Below the pieces are notes generated by a model. The model was not told where the DNA came from. It saw only the letters and a list, made by a program, of their open reading frames with translations, and did not search any database. The position numbers were made by a program, and so were the translations under genes. A DNA stretch of 64,000 bases from Clostridium sp. 1001271B_151109_B4 (lineage in GTDB: Bacteria > Bacillota > Clostridia > Clostridiales > Clostridiaceae). The stretch lies in contig NZ_JADPBQ010000004.1 of the NCBI RefSeq assembly GCF_015670405.1, positions 120,699 to 184,698 on the forward strand, read 5' to 3'. Positions 28,292 to 36,808 of the stretch are shown piece by piece. Each line of letters begins with the position of its first letter. Positions within the stretch are counted from its first letter, which is position 1.

Positions 28292-29545
28292 CTATTTGTT
28301 TTGTGGTAGATACACTGTAATTCTTGTACCTACTTCTTTTCTACTCAAAACACTAAAATATCCATTATGATTATCAATAATCCATTTAGCTATAGATAAT
28401 CCAAGACCAGTACCACCATTTTTTCTAACCCTTGCAGTATCAGCTCTAAAGAAACGCTCAAATATATGTGGCACATCTTTGGTATCCATTCCAATCCCAT
28501 TATCCTGTACAGAAAAATAAGCTTCCCCCTTATTATTTCTCCCTATTTTTAATATTATATCTTCTCCATTTTCCGTATATTTTGCTGCATTTTCAACTAA
28601 TATCCTAGCAGTTTGCTTAAGAAGACCACTATCTCCATAAATATTAACATCCTCTAACTTAATATAACTATATATATGTTTATCATCTATCATTTTAGAT
28701 TCTTCTACAACATCCTTAATCATATCACTTAAAGAAAATTCTGTTATAGTTAGCTGCGTTTTGCCATTAATACCTCTTGCTAAAAATAATAGTTGCTCAA
28801 CTAAATTTTTCATATTCTCGGATTCAGATTTTATTGCTGTAATAGATTCATCTAATACACTTTCATCACTTTTCCCCCATCTATCAAGCATATTTGCATA
28901 ACCTTGAATTACCGAAATAGGAGTTCTAAGTTCATGCGAAGCATCAGAAACAAATCGTGCTTGCTGCCTATAAGAATCCCTCATTCTATCTAACAACTTG
29001 TTAATAGCATCCTCTAACCCCTTAAACTCACTATCTCCAATATGAATTCTTTCATCTGAAGAAATTGGACTAATTTTTGATATAGCATCTTCTAAACTAT
29101 GAAACTTTTCTTCATCAAATACCATGTCGCTAAGTCTATCTGCTGTTTCTGCTATTTCATTAAGAGGCTTTAAAGTTTTTCTAACCTTAGCTGTACCAAA
29201 GATTATTTCTTCTAATAAAAATATACATTCTACTATTCCAATTATACTTATTATTTTTATTATATTATATAAAAAATCACTTGCTTCCTTAACCATAGTT
29301 TTTCCATTATCCCATGTTACAGTATATGTAGCTGTTTCTATTGGATAAAAACTTATTGATCTTTGAGCATTATTTATCAATTCCCCACAAAAGTTTTTTT
29401 CAGCATCAATACACCATAATCCTATTAAAACTATAAGAATAATTGCATCTATTATAAGGAACTTAAAAAATAAATCTCTTACTTGTATTGCATTAAGCTT
29501 TATTGCAATAGATGTAACATTTTTTGTTTTTCTCTTCTTATTCAT
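28292..29545 (-). CDS. Sensor histidine kinase (OmpR-partner type)
   Basis: 417 residues. Two membrane helices (about 30-48 and 92-112) enclose a short extracellular loop of about 45 residues. HAMP, the H-box VSDASHELRTPISVIQGYANML, the N-box ENAAKYTENG and GTGLGLSIAKW follow. It overlaps the response regulator gene by eight bases, so the two form a cognate pair. The small sensing loop suggests membrane or envelope sensing. The stimulus is unknown; linkage to DUF4342 membrane proteins is the main clue. Confidence 0.92.
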   Translation of the reverse strand: MNKKRKTKNVTSIAIKLNAIQVRDLFFKFLIIDAIILIVLIGLWCIDAEKNFCGELINNAQRSISFYPIETATYTVTWDNGKTMVKEASDFLYNIIKIISIIGIVECIFLLEEIIFGTAKVRKTLKPLNEIAETADRLSDMVFDEEKFHSLEDAISKISPISSDERIHIGDSEFKGLEDAINKLLDRMRDSYRQQARFVSDASHELRTPISVIQGYANMLDRWGKSDESVLDESITAIKSESENMKNLVEQLLFLARGINGKTQLTITEFSLSDMIKDVVEESKMIDDKHIYSYIKLEDVNIYGDSGLLKQTARILVENAAKYTENGEDIILKIGRNNKGEAYFSVQDNGIGMDTKDVPHIFERFFRADTARVRKNGGTGLGLSIAKWIIDNHNGYFSVLSRKEVGTRITVYLPQNK

Positions 29546-30218
29546 CTTTTATTACGTATCCTACTCCACGAACTGTAGTTATTATTTTAGTATTAAAAAC
29601 ATCATCTATTTTAGTTCTTAAAAATCTAATATAAACATCTATTACATTTGTTTCTCCAATATAATCATAACCACAGACTTTTTCAATAAGCACATCTCTA
29701 GTTAATACTATATTTTTATTTTCCATTAGTATTTGTAATAATGTAAACTCTCTATTGGTTAATTCAATTTCATTATTATCATACATTACTTTATGTTTCA
29801 TCTTATCTAAGCTTAATAAGCCACATTTTATTACATCTTCTTCTCTTTTTACTGTAACTATTCTCTTTTTAAGTGCTGTTCTTATTCTTGCAAGTAATTC
29901 TTCAATTGCAAAAGGCTTTGTTATATAATCATCTGCACCAGCATCAAGCCCTGAAACCTTATCCATAACAGCATCCCTTGCTGTTAACATTATTACTGGA
30001 ATATCTGATATTTTTCTAAGTCTTCTTAATACTTCAAGTCCATTAAGCTCTGGAAGCATGACATCTAGAAGGACCAAATCTACTTCACCCTTTTCAGCAA
30101 TTTCAAGCCCTTCTCTACCATTATTAACTTTTATTACTTTATATCCTTCATGAACTAGTTCTAGCTCTATAAATCTTGCAATTTTTTCTTCATCTTCAAC
30201 AACTAAAATTTTAATCAT
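29538..30218 (-). CDS. OmpR/PhoB-family response regulator
   Basis: 226 residues. The receiver has acidic residues EDEE near the N-terminus, the phosphoacceptor Asp in LVLLDVMLPELNG (about Asp52) and Lys in TKPF. The C-terminal winged helix has ETNVIDVYIRFLRTKID, matching OmpR DNA-binding domains. Its start overlaps the stop of the upstream DUF4342 gene, so DUF4342-RR-HK is one operon. Phased AGATTAA repeats upstream of the neighbouring DUF4342 gene are candidate targets. Confidence 0.93.
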   Translation of the reverse strand: MIKILVVEDEEKIARFIELELVHEGYKVIKVNNGREGLEIAEKGEVDLVLLDVMLPELNGLEVLRRLRKISDIPVIMLTARDAVMDKVSGLDAGADDYITKPFAIEELLARIRTALKKRIVTVKREEDVIKCGLLSLDKMKHKVMYDNNEIELTNREFTLLQILMENKNIVLTRDVLIEKVCGYDYIGETNVIDVYIRFLRTKIDDVFNTKIITTVRGVGYVIKDE

Positions 30219-30766
30219 TATTTACCTCCAGCTTTTATTCTTGATTTAATCTTTTTTACCTCTTTTGATACTTTTCTTAAAATATCATTAATCTTATCAG
30301 TGTTAACCTTTTTAGATTCCATAAAAAACTCTATATCTAAAAATAATCCAATGATAACAAGAGGTATCGCTATCCAAAATCCAAATATTAAAAGAACAAT
30401 AACCACTGTAAGAGGAAGCTTTAAAAAGAAATTATTTTTACCCCTTATTTCTATAAAAATATTATTACATGTATCTATAACTTTACATATAGCTTCAAAA
30501 ATCCCTTCAAAGTTATTATTCCATTTATAATTACTCTCTTTTTTAACTTCTTCAAAATTAAATTGGCTACCTTCTTCTTCATAATTTTCATTATACTCAT
30601 TAGTATAAAATATACTAACTGAAGGCCCTTTTATCTTACCTTGCTCTTCTAAATACAAAATAGAATCAAGTATATCCCAATTATTTATTTCTAATACATC
30701 TTTTGCTTCCTCATAGGTTATCCCAGTTTTTTCTCTTAGCTTTTCTACAAGATTAAGCTTATCCAC
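30218..30766 (-). CDS. DUF4342 protein (UBA-like N-terminus, two membrane helices)
   Basis: 182 residues with a GTG start at 30766 (SD GGAGG). The N-terminal 45 residues form a UBA/TS-N-like three-helix motif (EKLREKTGITYEEAKDVLEI, then NNWDILDSILYLEEQ). After an acidic linker come a hydrophobic hairpin (LPLTVVIVLLIFGFWIAIPLVIIGLFLDI) and a basic tail. It is first in an operon with the response regulator and kinase, and is a paralogue of the 179-residue protein at 30914. Function unknown; a membrane-associated modulator or target of the two-component system is plausible. Confidence 0.8.
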   Translation of the reverse strand: MDKLNLVEKLREKTGITYEEAKDVLEINNWDILDSILYLEEQGKIKGPSVSIFYTNEYNENYEEEGSQFNFEEVKKESNYKWNNNFEGIFEAICKVIDTCNNIFIEIRGKNNFFLKLPLTVVIVLLIFGFWIAIPLVIIGLFLDIEFFMESKKVNTDKINDILRKVSKEVKKIKSRIKAGGK

Positions 30767-30869
30767 AAACGTTCCTCCAGCTTTTATTTATTAACATCTT
30801 ATTTAAATTCTTTCCCTATTTATTAAATTATACCATCGTACAAAATATTTCTAAATAATTCACTAAAAA

Positions 30870-30906
30870 ATAGAAAAGCCCTGAAAATAATTCAAGACTC
30901 TTTTTA
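30870..30906 (-). terminator. Terminator between two DUF4342 genes
   Basis: AGTCTTGAA / TTCAGGGCT stem (with G-T pairs) read on the minus strand, with A-rich and T-rich flanks. Read-through into the DUF4342-RR-HK operon could give partial coupling. Confidence 0.6.
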
Positions 30907-30913
30907 TAATATT

Positions 30914-31453
30914 TTAGTTTTCTTCATATCCTTTTTTAAAATCTTTTTTTATATTACCTGCTGATTCTGATACCTTTTCAAAAACATCATTTACTCCACC
31001 ACAATTCATATTAGGTCCTCCAACTGAATACTTATACCCACAGAATAAACCTATTATTAATAATATTACAGTTGGTGGCATAAATAGTATTAGTAATATT
31101 ATTGAAATTGTTAAAGATATTCTTATTGGTTTTTCATTATCCTTTTTAATTTCAAAATAATTCTTATTTCCTTTAGAAATAACCTTTCCTAAACATTTAA
31201 ATATTCTTCCAATAACTTCTCCAATTCCACCATAGTTTTCGTCCTTTTTTTTACTGTTATCTTCTTTCTTTTGGTCTTCTTCTTTTACTTCAATAATAGT
31301 AGTAGTTTCATTATTTTCTACCTTTCCATTTCTCTCTAAGTAAATTATTGCATCTAAAAGATCCCAATTACATTTTTCTAATACTTCTTGTGCCTCTTCA
31401 TTAGTTACATGCGCTTTCTCCATTAATTTTTTAACCATTTCATTTCTTTCCAT
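30914..31453 (-). CDS. DUF4342 protein, paralogue
   Basis: 179 residues. It has the same layout as the protein at 30218: a UBA-like N-terminus (KLMEKAHVTNEEAQEVLEKC, then NWDLLDAIIYLERNG), a highly charged linker (EVKEEDQKKEDNSKKKDENYGG), a hydrophobic hairpin (ISLTISIILLILFMPPTVILLIIGLFCGY) and a lysine-rich tail. ATG start with GGAGG. The 5' region carries three phased AGATTAA boxes, so it is the likely direct target of the adjacent OmpR-type regulator. Confidence 0.8.
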   Translation of the reverse strand: MERNEMVKKLMEKAHVTNEEAQEVLEKCNWDLLDAIIYLERNGKVENNETTTIIEVKEEDQKKEDNSKKKDENYGGIGEVIGRIFKCLGKVISKGNKNYFEIKKDNEKPIRISLTISIILLILFMPPTVILLIIGLFCGYKYSVGGPNMNCGGVNDVFEKVSESAGNIKKDFKKGYEEN

Positions 31454-31535
31454 TTATATAACCTCCATAAACCGAATTCTAAATTCCAGATAAATTTATC
31501 TTTGTTGTTTACTATGGTTATATAATACTTTAAGT

Positions 31536-31575
31536 AGATTAATCTAAAATATAAGAAAGATTAAAATTAGATTAA
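31536..31575 (-). promoter_or_regulatory. Three helically phased AGATTAA repeats upstream of DUF4342 gene
   Basis: AGATTAA (TTAATCT on the minus strand) occurs at 31536-31542, 31558-31564 and 31569-31575. Start-to-start spacing is 22 and 11 bases. Direct repeats on an 11-base period are typical of OmpR/PhoB-family binding sites. The copy nearest the gene sits where a -35 would be, ahead of a TATTATATAA stretch. Confidence 0.6.
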
Positions 31576-31794
31576 AAAATTAATACGAATTCTAGTATAA
31601 AAATGATACTCAACCTAAATTTATTAAAAAAGCAAAAAATTCAATTCATTATAATGCACAAAATACCTATAGATATTCTCTACATCCTAATGAATAGGCT
31701 TAGCTTGTACTTAAACAATTACTACCTACTTCCAATAATAATAATATATTAAAAGAGTTCTTTCATTAACGTTTTCTTGTTGATATTATAAATA

Positions 31795-31822
31795 AAAAAG
31801 GTTGTAGTTTAAACTACAACCT
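31795..31822 (-). terminator. Terminator of zinc-ribbon gene
   Basis: Near-perfect palindrome GGTTGTAG-TTTAAA-CTACAACC followed by T-rich sequence on the minus strand. The 300 bases upstream (31580-31790) show no gene. Confidence 0.8.
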
Positions 31823-31836
31823 ATAATAATCTAAAA

Positions 31837-31989
31837 TTATCTTCTATTTTGTTCTTTTTTAGCTCTTCTACAAGATACACATCTTGTTGGCTCGTTATCG
31901 AATCCCTTTTCTTTGTAGAATTCTTGTTCTCCTACTGAAAATACGAATTCACTTCCACAATCTCTACATACTAATGTTTTATCTGTCAT
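31837..31989 (-). CDS. Small zinc-ribbon protein, 50 aa
   Basis: Short gene of 50 codons. It has two CxxC knuckles (CRDC at 8-11, CVSC at 37-40) around a central EFVFSVGEQEFYKEKGFDNEPTRC motif, and a basic tail. This is the widespread small zinc-ribbon family with FxxGEQxFYxxKGF. RBS AGGAGG lies seven bases before the ATG and a clean terminator follows. Function not established; nucleic-acid or ribosome binding is a guess from the basic tail. Confidence 0.85.
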   Translation of the reverse strand: MTDKTLVCRDCGSEFVFSVGEQEFYKEKGFDNEPTRCVSCRRAKKEQNRR

Positions 31990-32263
31990 AAATATTCCTC
32001 CTAAAATTAAAGATTCTAAATTGATATAATAATCTCTAATTTTCGAGAAACTATTTACCTAAATGAAACTTTTTTTGTTAGCAACTTTGCTACTCTCTTA
32101 TAATAACATAGTATTTATTCAACTGCAACCTTTTTTGATTATTTTTTATAAATAATTAAAATTAATCTATTTTATTCCAATAAAGCATAGTATTTTTAAT
32201 TTTAGAATCATTTTTCATATATAATACCGACTCAGCTTTATATTTTCATTATCTCTTTTAATT

Positions 32264-33610
32264 TTAATTGACGATTTTATTTTTCTTCCATTTTCCTGAA
32301 TAAAAATATATCATACACATTATTAATGATACTAGTGTCGCAACTGGAGCTGCAAATCCTATTTCATATAAAGTAATATCTTGCACTTTACTTAATATAT
32401 ACGACCCTGGAATACGCACTAAAAATGTTGCTATACAGCTATGAATCATCGGGAACATAGAATGTCCACATCCACTAAAGAATGAATTCATACAAAATAT
32501 AAAGGCTACTAAAATACAATCTATACTATAAGACCTTAAATACAATGCAGCAGATGATATTACTTCAGAATCTTTACTGAACATTGCTGTTAAAGTACTT
32601 CCATACCATTGTGAATATAAACAAAATATCACTCCAAATATTAATGAAAACCCAATTCCTACATATAATGATTTTTTTGCTCTCTCAATTTGGCCTGCCC
32701 CCATATTTTGAGCTGTCATTACTGCAATAGCTGCCCCAAAGGCTGATGGTATAAGCATTGCAAAAATTATTATCTTTTCAACAACACCTACTGCTGCTGA
32801 TGCAATTAATCCCATATTATTAATTATTACTGTTATTAATAAAAATGATATATTAATTAATCCATCTTGCATTGCAATAGGAAGTCCTAATTTTAATATA
32901 TTACTTGTCTTATCTGATTTAATCACTATATATTTTCTTTTAAATCTAACTGCAAATTTTGATTTGCTTATATAAATACATGCGAATATTAAACTAATTC
33001 CCTGAGCACTAATTGTTGCAATTGCAGCACCTGCTGCTCCCATTTTAAATACACCAACTAATAAAATATCTACTACAATATTAATTACACATGCAACTGC
33101 TACAAAATATAGTGGTACCTTTGAATTTCCTAATCCTCTTAATATTCCACTAACTACATTATATCCTACAATAAAAGGGATGCCTGCTGAACAAATTAGT
33201 ATATACTGCTTTGTAAATTTGACAGCTTCTGTTGGAGTATGCATCAATGAGGTTATCTGCCCTGAAAAAGAAACCATAATTATAGTTAAAATTATAGCTA
33301 ATATAGTAAATATACTTATCATTGCTCCTATAGTTTTAACAACTTCTTTATCTTTTTTAGCCCCTAAATACTGTCCAATTAATACTGTTCCACCTGTAGT
33401 TAATCCCAATATTACACCTGTTATTGTTTGCATAACCTGACTCCCTGTTGCAACTGCTGAAACACCTGCTGTATCGGCAAATTGCCCTACAATTAATAAA
33501 TCAGCTGCACCATATAATGCTTGAAGCAAACTTGCAAGTAAAAATGGTAGTGCAAACCTTAATACTGTTGTTGATATTCTTCCCTCTGTTAATGTTAATT
33601 TTTCTTCCAT
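32264..33610 (-). CDS. MATE-family efflux transporter
   Basis: 448 residues and 12 predicted membrane spans in two pseudo-repeats, beginning with EGRISTTVLRFALPFLLASLLQ and containing the QALYGAADLLIVGQFADTAGVSA segment typical of DinF/NorM-like clostridial MATE pumps. It exchanges cationic drugs or metabolites for Na+ or H+. ATG with GGGAGG ten bases upstream. It has its own strong promoter and a 20-bp hairpin with a T-run in the leader, suggesting attenuation or repressor control. Confidence 0.92.
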   Translation of the reverse strand: MEEKLTLTEGRISTTVLRFALPFLLASLLQALYGAADLLIVGQFADTAGVSAVATGSQVMQTITGVILGLTTGGTVLIGQYLGAKKDKEVVKTIGAMISIFTILAIILTIIMVSFSGQITSLMHTPTEAVKFTKQYILICSAGIPFIVGYNVVSGILRGLGNSKVPLYFVAVACVINIVVDILLVGVFKMGAAGAAIATISAQGISLIFACIYISKSKFAVRFKRKYIVIKSDKTSNILKLGLPIAMQDGLINISFLLITVIINNMGLIASAAVGVVEKIIIFAMLIPSAFGAAIAVMTAQNMGAGQIERAKKSLYVGIGFSLIFGVIFCLYSQWYGSTLTAMFSKDSEVISSAALYLRSYSIDCILVAFIFCMNSFFSGCGHSMFPMIHSCIATFLVRIPGSYILSKVQDITLYEIGFAAPVATLVSLIMCMIYFYSGKWKKNKIVN

Positions 33611-33633
33611 AAATAAAAATCCTCCCGAAAATC

Positions 33634-33683
33634 AAAAATGCTGGATAAGATAGTTGGTCTTATCCAACCATCTTATCCAGCAT
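33634..33683 (-). promoter_or_regulatory. Attenuator-like hairpin in MATE leader
   Basis: A 20-bp stem on the minus strand, ATGCTGGATAAGATGGTTGG / CCAACTATCTTATCCAGCAT, with a six-base loop, followed by TTTTTGATTTT. It starts about 30 bases after the predicted transcription start and ends about 25 bases before the start codon. It is either an intrinsic terminator within the leader or a long operator palindrome. Confidence 0.65.
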
Positions 33684-33718
33684 ATAGCAATCGTATATAC
33701 CCTCCGATGAACAATAAA

Positions 33719-33747
33719 ATGATATCATAATTTATAAATAATGTCAA
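33719..33747 (-). promoter_or_regulatory. Promoter of MATE gene
   Basis: TTGACA (33742-33747) and TATCAT (33719-33724) on the minus strand with a 17-base spacer. Consensus -35 and five of six -10 bases. Confidence 0.75.
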
Positions 33748-33782
33748 TTTATACATAAGCTACCTGTCTTATTTTAGAATAT

Positions 33783-33829
33783 TAAAATAAAAATAACTAT
33801 CAATAAACTAATTTATTGATAGTTATTTT
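33783..33829 (-). terminator. Terminator of flavoprotein gene
   Basis: 18-bp perfect stem AAAATAACTATCAATAAA / TTTATTGATAGTTATTTT, four-base loop, T-run on the minus strand. Confidence 0.85.
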
Positions 33830-33872
33830 CGTGTTTTACTTTATTTAGATTTTAACTTTATTTATATCTATA

Positions 33873-35876
33873 TTATAGAGCTCCAATTCTCTTAAGTGTA
33901 TCAGTAATATGTCTACCTTCTTCAACACCTTCAATAATTCTTCTAGCTCTAACACTATCACCAATGTTAACAACTTCAACATTAGTTCCAGCAAAGTTTT
34001 CTTGTAATGACGCCATTAATGGAGAGTGTGCTCTCATTCCTAAACATACAAATCCATAATCAAAGTTAATTTCTTCATCAGCTCCATCTTTATTAACTAT
34101 AAAGCTGCTATCTTTAATTTCTAATAATGAAGTTTCAACTCTTACATCTACTTCTTTCTTCTTAAGCATAGTCATAAAGTCAAGCTTAGTTATTATATCC
34201 ATTCCATTTCCTACAGCTGGCATTCTTTCAACTATAGTAACGTGAGCACCCTTATGAGCGAAGTATTCAACTACATCTAGTCCAACAGCTCCTCCACCGA
34301 TAACTCCTATTTTCTTTCCTTCTAAGTCCATTTCATTGAACTTTTCAATATTATTTATTAATCCAAATATTGATAATACTTTTGAATCTTCTTTATCAAC
34401 TCTATCATGTAATCCTGTAATTGGAGGTAATAATGGAGTTGATCCTGTAGCATTAACAACTACATCTGGTTTTAAGTTTTCTATTGCTTCCATTGTAGCA
34501 GTAGTGTTTGTAAATATATAAAGATTTCTTAACTTCTTAGCTCTGTTAATTAAGTAATTTGGGAAATCATTAATTCTATCTTTAGCTGGTAATTTAGCTA
34601 TTTCTCTAGATAATCCACCTAAGTAAGGTTTAGCTTCAAATAAGAATGTTGTACATCCAACTTCAGCAGCTGTACAAGCAGCTTCTAATCCTGCAGTTCC
34701 TCCACCAATAACAACAACATTAACTGGCTTGTTTACTTTCATAGAAGTATGAGCTTCTTCTCCTAAAATAACTTCTGGATTTATTGTACATCTTACTGGT
34801 CTGTTTATTCCGATTCTGTGACCAGCACATCCAATGTTACAAGATATACATTTTCTTAATTCATCTTCTCTTCCACTTTTAACTTTGTTAACCCATTCTG
34901 GATCAGCTATAAGTCCACGTCCCATTGCTAATAAATCAGCATGTCCTTCTGCTAATATTCTTTCAGCAACTTCTGGATTTCTTATGTTTCCTGAAGTTAT
35001 AACTGGCTTATTAAACTTTTCTTTGAAAGCTTTGGCCATGTATGATCTCCAACCATCCTTTAAGTAGTTAGCATCTATTTGATATTGAAGTGTATCGTTA
35101 ACTGCAGCTGATACATTTAATATATCAATTTCATCAATAAGGTATTCCATCATTTCTAATGTATCTTCTAATGTATTTCCACCTTCCATGAATTCATCTG
35201 CACTAAATCTAAAGCTTATTGGGAACATTGGCCCTACTGCAGCTCTAACTTTTTCTAATACTAATTTAGGGAATCTTACTCTATTTTCTAAACTTCCACC
35301 AAATTCATCAGTTCTCTTATTATATAAAGGTGATAAGAATTGGCATAGTAAGTAAGAGTGTCCTCCGTGAATTTCAACTGCATCAAATCCAGCCATTTGA
35401 GCCCTTCTTGCAGCATCTGCATACTTATCAGCAATTGCATATATTTCTTCAACTGTTAATGGTCTTGGAATAGCTCCACCAGTTTTTGAAGGTACATTTG
35501 AAGAAGATACTGGAGTATTTCCTTCTATTCTTCCTGGTACAGCTGATGCTCCAGAGTGATTTATTTGAATAGCAACACAAGCACCATGTCTATGTAATCT
35601 TTCAGTTAATCTAAATAGATTTGGCATATATCTATCATGATCTAATCTAATTTGAGTTGTTCCGTTTGAACCAACTGGAAAATCAACACAAGCATTTTCT
35701 ACGATTATTAATCCAGTTCCACCTTTAGCTCTCTTTTCATAATATTGAACATGCTCTTCAGTGAAATCTCCCATAGCTCCACCGTAGTTTGTTCCCATTG
35801 GAGGCATAGCAACTCTATTTCTAATAGTCATATTTTTAATTGTTAATGGTGTAAATATGTTTTGGTACTTATTCAT
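33873..35876 (-). CDS. Old-yellow-enzyme / 2-enoate reductase-type FMN-FeS-FAD flavoprotein
   Basis: 667 residues. The N-terminal TIM barrel (1-340) binds FMN, with OYE residues HGGHSYLL (Tyr175) and NKRTDEFGGSLENR. A 4Fe-4S cluster is bound by Cys343, 346, 350 and 363 (CISCNIGC). FAD (IGGGTAG, 390-396) and NAD(P)H (IGVIGGGAVGLD) dinucleotide domains follow. The layout matches 2,4-dienoyl-CoA reductase and clostridial 2-enoate reductases that reduce activated C=C bonds. The adjacent dehydroquinase and YdiB-like genes and a shared operator motif suggest a hydroaromatic enoate such as shikimate or 3-dehydroshikimate as substrate; this is inference. Confidence 0.85.
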   Translation of the reverse strand: MNKYQNIFTPLTIKNMTIRNRVAMPPMGTNYGGAMGDFTEEHVQYYEKRAKGGTGLIIVENACVDFPVGSNGTTQIRLDHDRYMPNLFRLTERLHRHGACVAIQINHSGASAVPGRIEGNTPVSSSNVPSKTGGAIPRPLTVEEIYAIADKYADAARRAQMAGFDAVEIHGGHSYLLCQFLSPLYNKRTDEFGGSLENRVRFPKLVLEKVRAAVGPMFPISFRFSADEFMEGGNTLEDTLEMMEYLIDEIDILNVSAAVNDTLQYQIDANYLKDGWRSYMAKAFKEKFNKPVITSGNIRNPEVAERILAEGHADLLAMGRGLIADPEWVNKVKSGREDELRKCISCNIGCAGHRIGINRPVRCTINPEVILGEEAHTSMKVNKPVNVVVIGGGTAGLEAACTAAEVGCTTFLFEAKPYLGGLSREIAKLPAKDRINDFPNYLINRAKKLRNLYIFTNTTATMEAIENLKPDVVVNATGSTPLLPPITGLHDRVDKEDSKVLSIFGLINNIEKFNEMDLEGKKIGVIGGGAVGLDVVEYFAHKGAHVTIVERMPAVGNGMDIITKLDFMTMLKKKEVDVRVETSLLEIKDSSFIVNKDGADEEINFDYGFVCLGMRAHSPLMASLQENFAGTNVEVVNIGDSVRARRIIEGVEEGRHITDTLKRIGAL

Positions 35877-35995
35877 CCTACATTCTCCTATAAATTATAT
35901 ATTGATAAAGTTTTAACTTTTGTTTTCATATCATTTCTTACATAAGTATAACTCTATTCGAACTATAAATCTAATTAATATTTTCAGCTTTTTCA

Positions 35996-36010
35996 ATAGA
36001 TATAATCTAT
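35996..36010. promoter_or_regulatory. Putative LysR operator, site 2 (flavoprotein gene)
   Basis: ATAGATATAATCTAT, a near-perfect dyad 120 bases upstream of the flavoprotein start. It shares ATAGATA-N4-CTAT with the four other sites. Confidence 0.55.
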
Positions 36011-36026
36011 GAATTTTAGCTAAATT

Positions 36027-36055
36027 AAAAAAAGGCTGTGCACAGTGCAGCAGCC
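36027..36055 (-). terminator. Terminator of aroQ
   Basis: GGCTGCTGCA / TGCACAGCC stem followed by seven T on the minus strand. It implies that aroQ and the flavoprotein gene are separate transcripts, the latter starting at its own site 2 promoter. Confidence 0.8.
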
Positions 36056-36071
36056 GTTATTTATTCAAATC

Positions 36072-36518
36072 TTATTTATTTCTAGTGATATAGTCTTCTA
36101 AAGCTTCCATAGCTAAAACATAACCTTTTTCACCAAATCCACACATTTGTCCAATGCAAGCTGGAGCTGTTTTAGATTCTTTTCTGAATTCTTCTCTAGC
36201 ATGTACATTTGAAATATGAACTTCTACTGTTGGGATTCCTGTATTTCCTTTTATTGCATCGTGTAAAGCTATGCTGTAGTGAGTATAAGCCCCTGGGTTT
36301 ATAACAACACCATCAAATTTTTCAAAGTATGCTCTTTGTAAGAAATCTATCATAGTTCCTTCACAGTTACTTTGAAGAAGAGTTATTTCGTGTCCTCTCT
36401 TTTCTCCCTCTTCTTTTATATAATCACATATTTCAGTGAAGCTCTTTGCTCCGTATATTCCCTTTTCTCTAACACCTATCATATTTATGTTTGGTCCGTT
36501 TATTACCATGAATTTCAT
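36072..36518 (-). CDS. aroQ: Type II 3-dehydroquinate dehydratase
   Basis: 148 residues, normal length. Catalytic features are visible: NGPNINMIG, Arg17 and Tyr22 in the lid loop (REKGIYG), NPGAYTHYSIALHDA, and the HISNVHAREEFR segment with the catalytic His. It interconverts 3-dehydroquinate and 3-dehydroshikimate. Strong RBS AGGAGG. It is the only dehydroquinase in the window and is absent from the aro operon at 50-60 kb, so it may serve aromatic synthesis, quinate breakdown, or both. It follows the ydiB-like gene across a repeat-filled 290-base gap. Confidence 0.95.
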   Translation of the reverse strand: MKFMVINGPNINMIGVREKGIYGAKSFTEICDYIKEEGEKRGHEITLLQSNCEGTMIDFLQRAYFEKFDGVVINPGAYTHYSIALHDAIKGNTGIPTVEVHISNVHAREEFRKESKTAPACIGQMCGFGEKGYVLAMEALEDYITRNK

Positions 36519-36577
36519 ATATATTTCCTCCTAGATGCACTTATGCACTATTCTATTTTATTTCGTATTATTTTTTA

Positions 36578-36806
36578 ATGAAACACCTACTCCTATTCGT
36601 CGTAGGTTACACTTTGTGTAACTTCAACTAGCCAAATTTAAATTTGGAGTTTCAGTCAAGTTCGCTTTGCCAAATTACCAAGTAGGTAAGTTCCACTAGC
36701 TAAATCTAAGATTTAGAGTGTCACCTAAAATTTGGAAGCTTTTTAGGAAACACCTACTCCTATTCGTCGTAGGTGTAAGTTCGCTTTGCCAAATTAAAAT
36801 TTGGAA
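36578..36806. repeat. GAAACACC repeat cluster between ydiB-like gene and aroQ
   Basis: One full 78-bp unit (36578-36655) runs from ATGAAACACCTACTCC to AAATTTGGAGTTTCAGT. Partial units follow. GAAACACCTACTCC...GTAGGT (28 bases) is repeated exactly at 36580-36607 and 36747-36774; AAGTTCGCTTTGCCAAATTA recurs at 36658-36677 and 36777-36796. Each contains CCAAATT/AATTTGG and ACCTAC/GTAGGT hairpins. The same family recurs at 60565-60708. Nothing else is seen in this gap. Confidence 0.8.
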
Positions 36807-36808
36807 GC

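Noticed and set aside
31669..31683. ATAGATATTCTCTAC, a near match to the LysR motif
   Set aside because: The last base breaks the CTAT half and no gene of the suspected regulon is adjacent; kept out of the site set.
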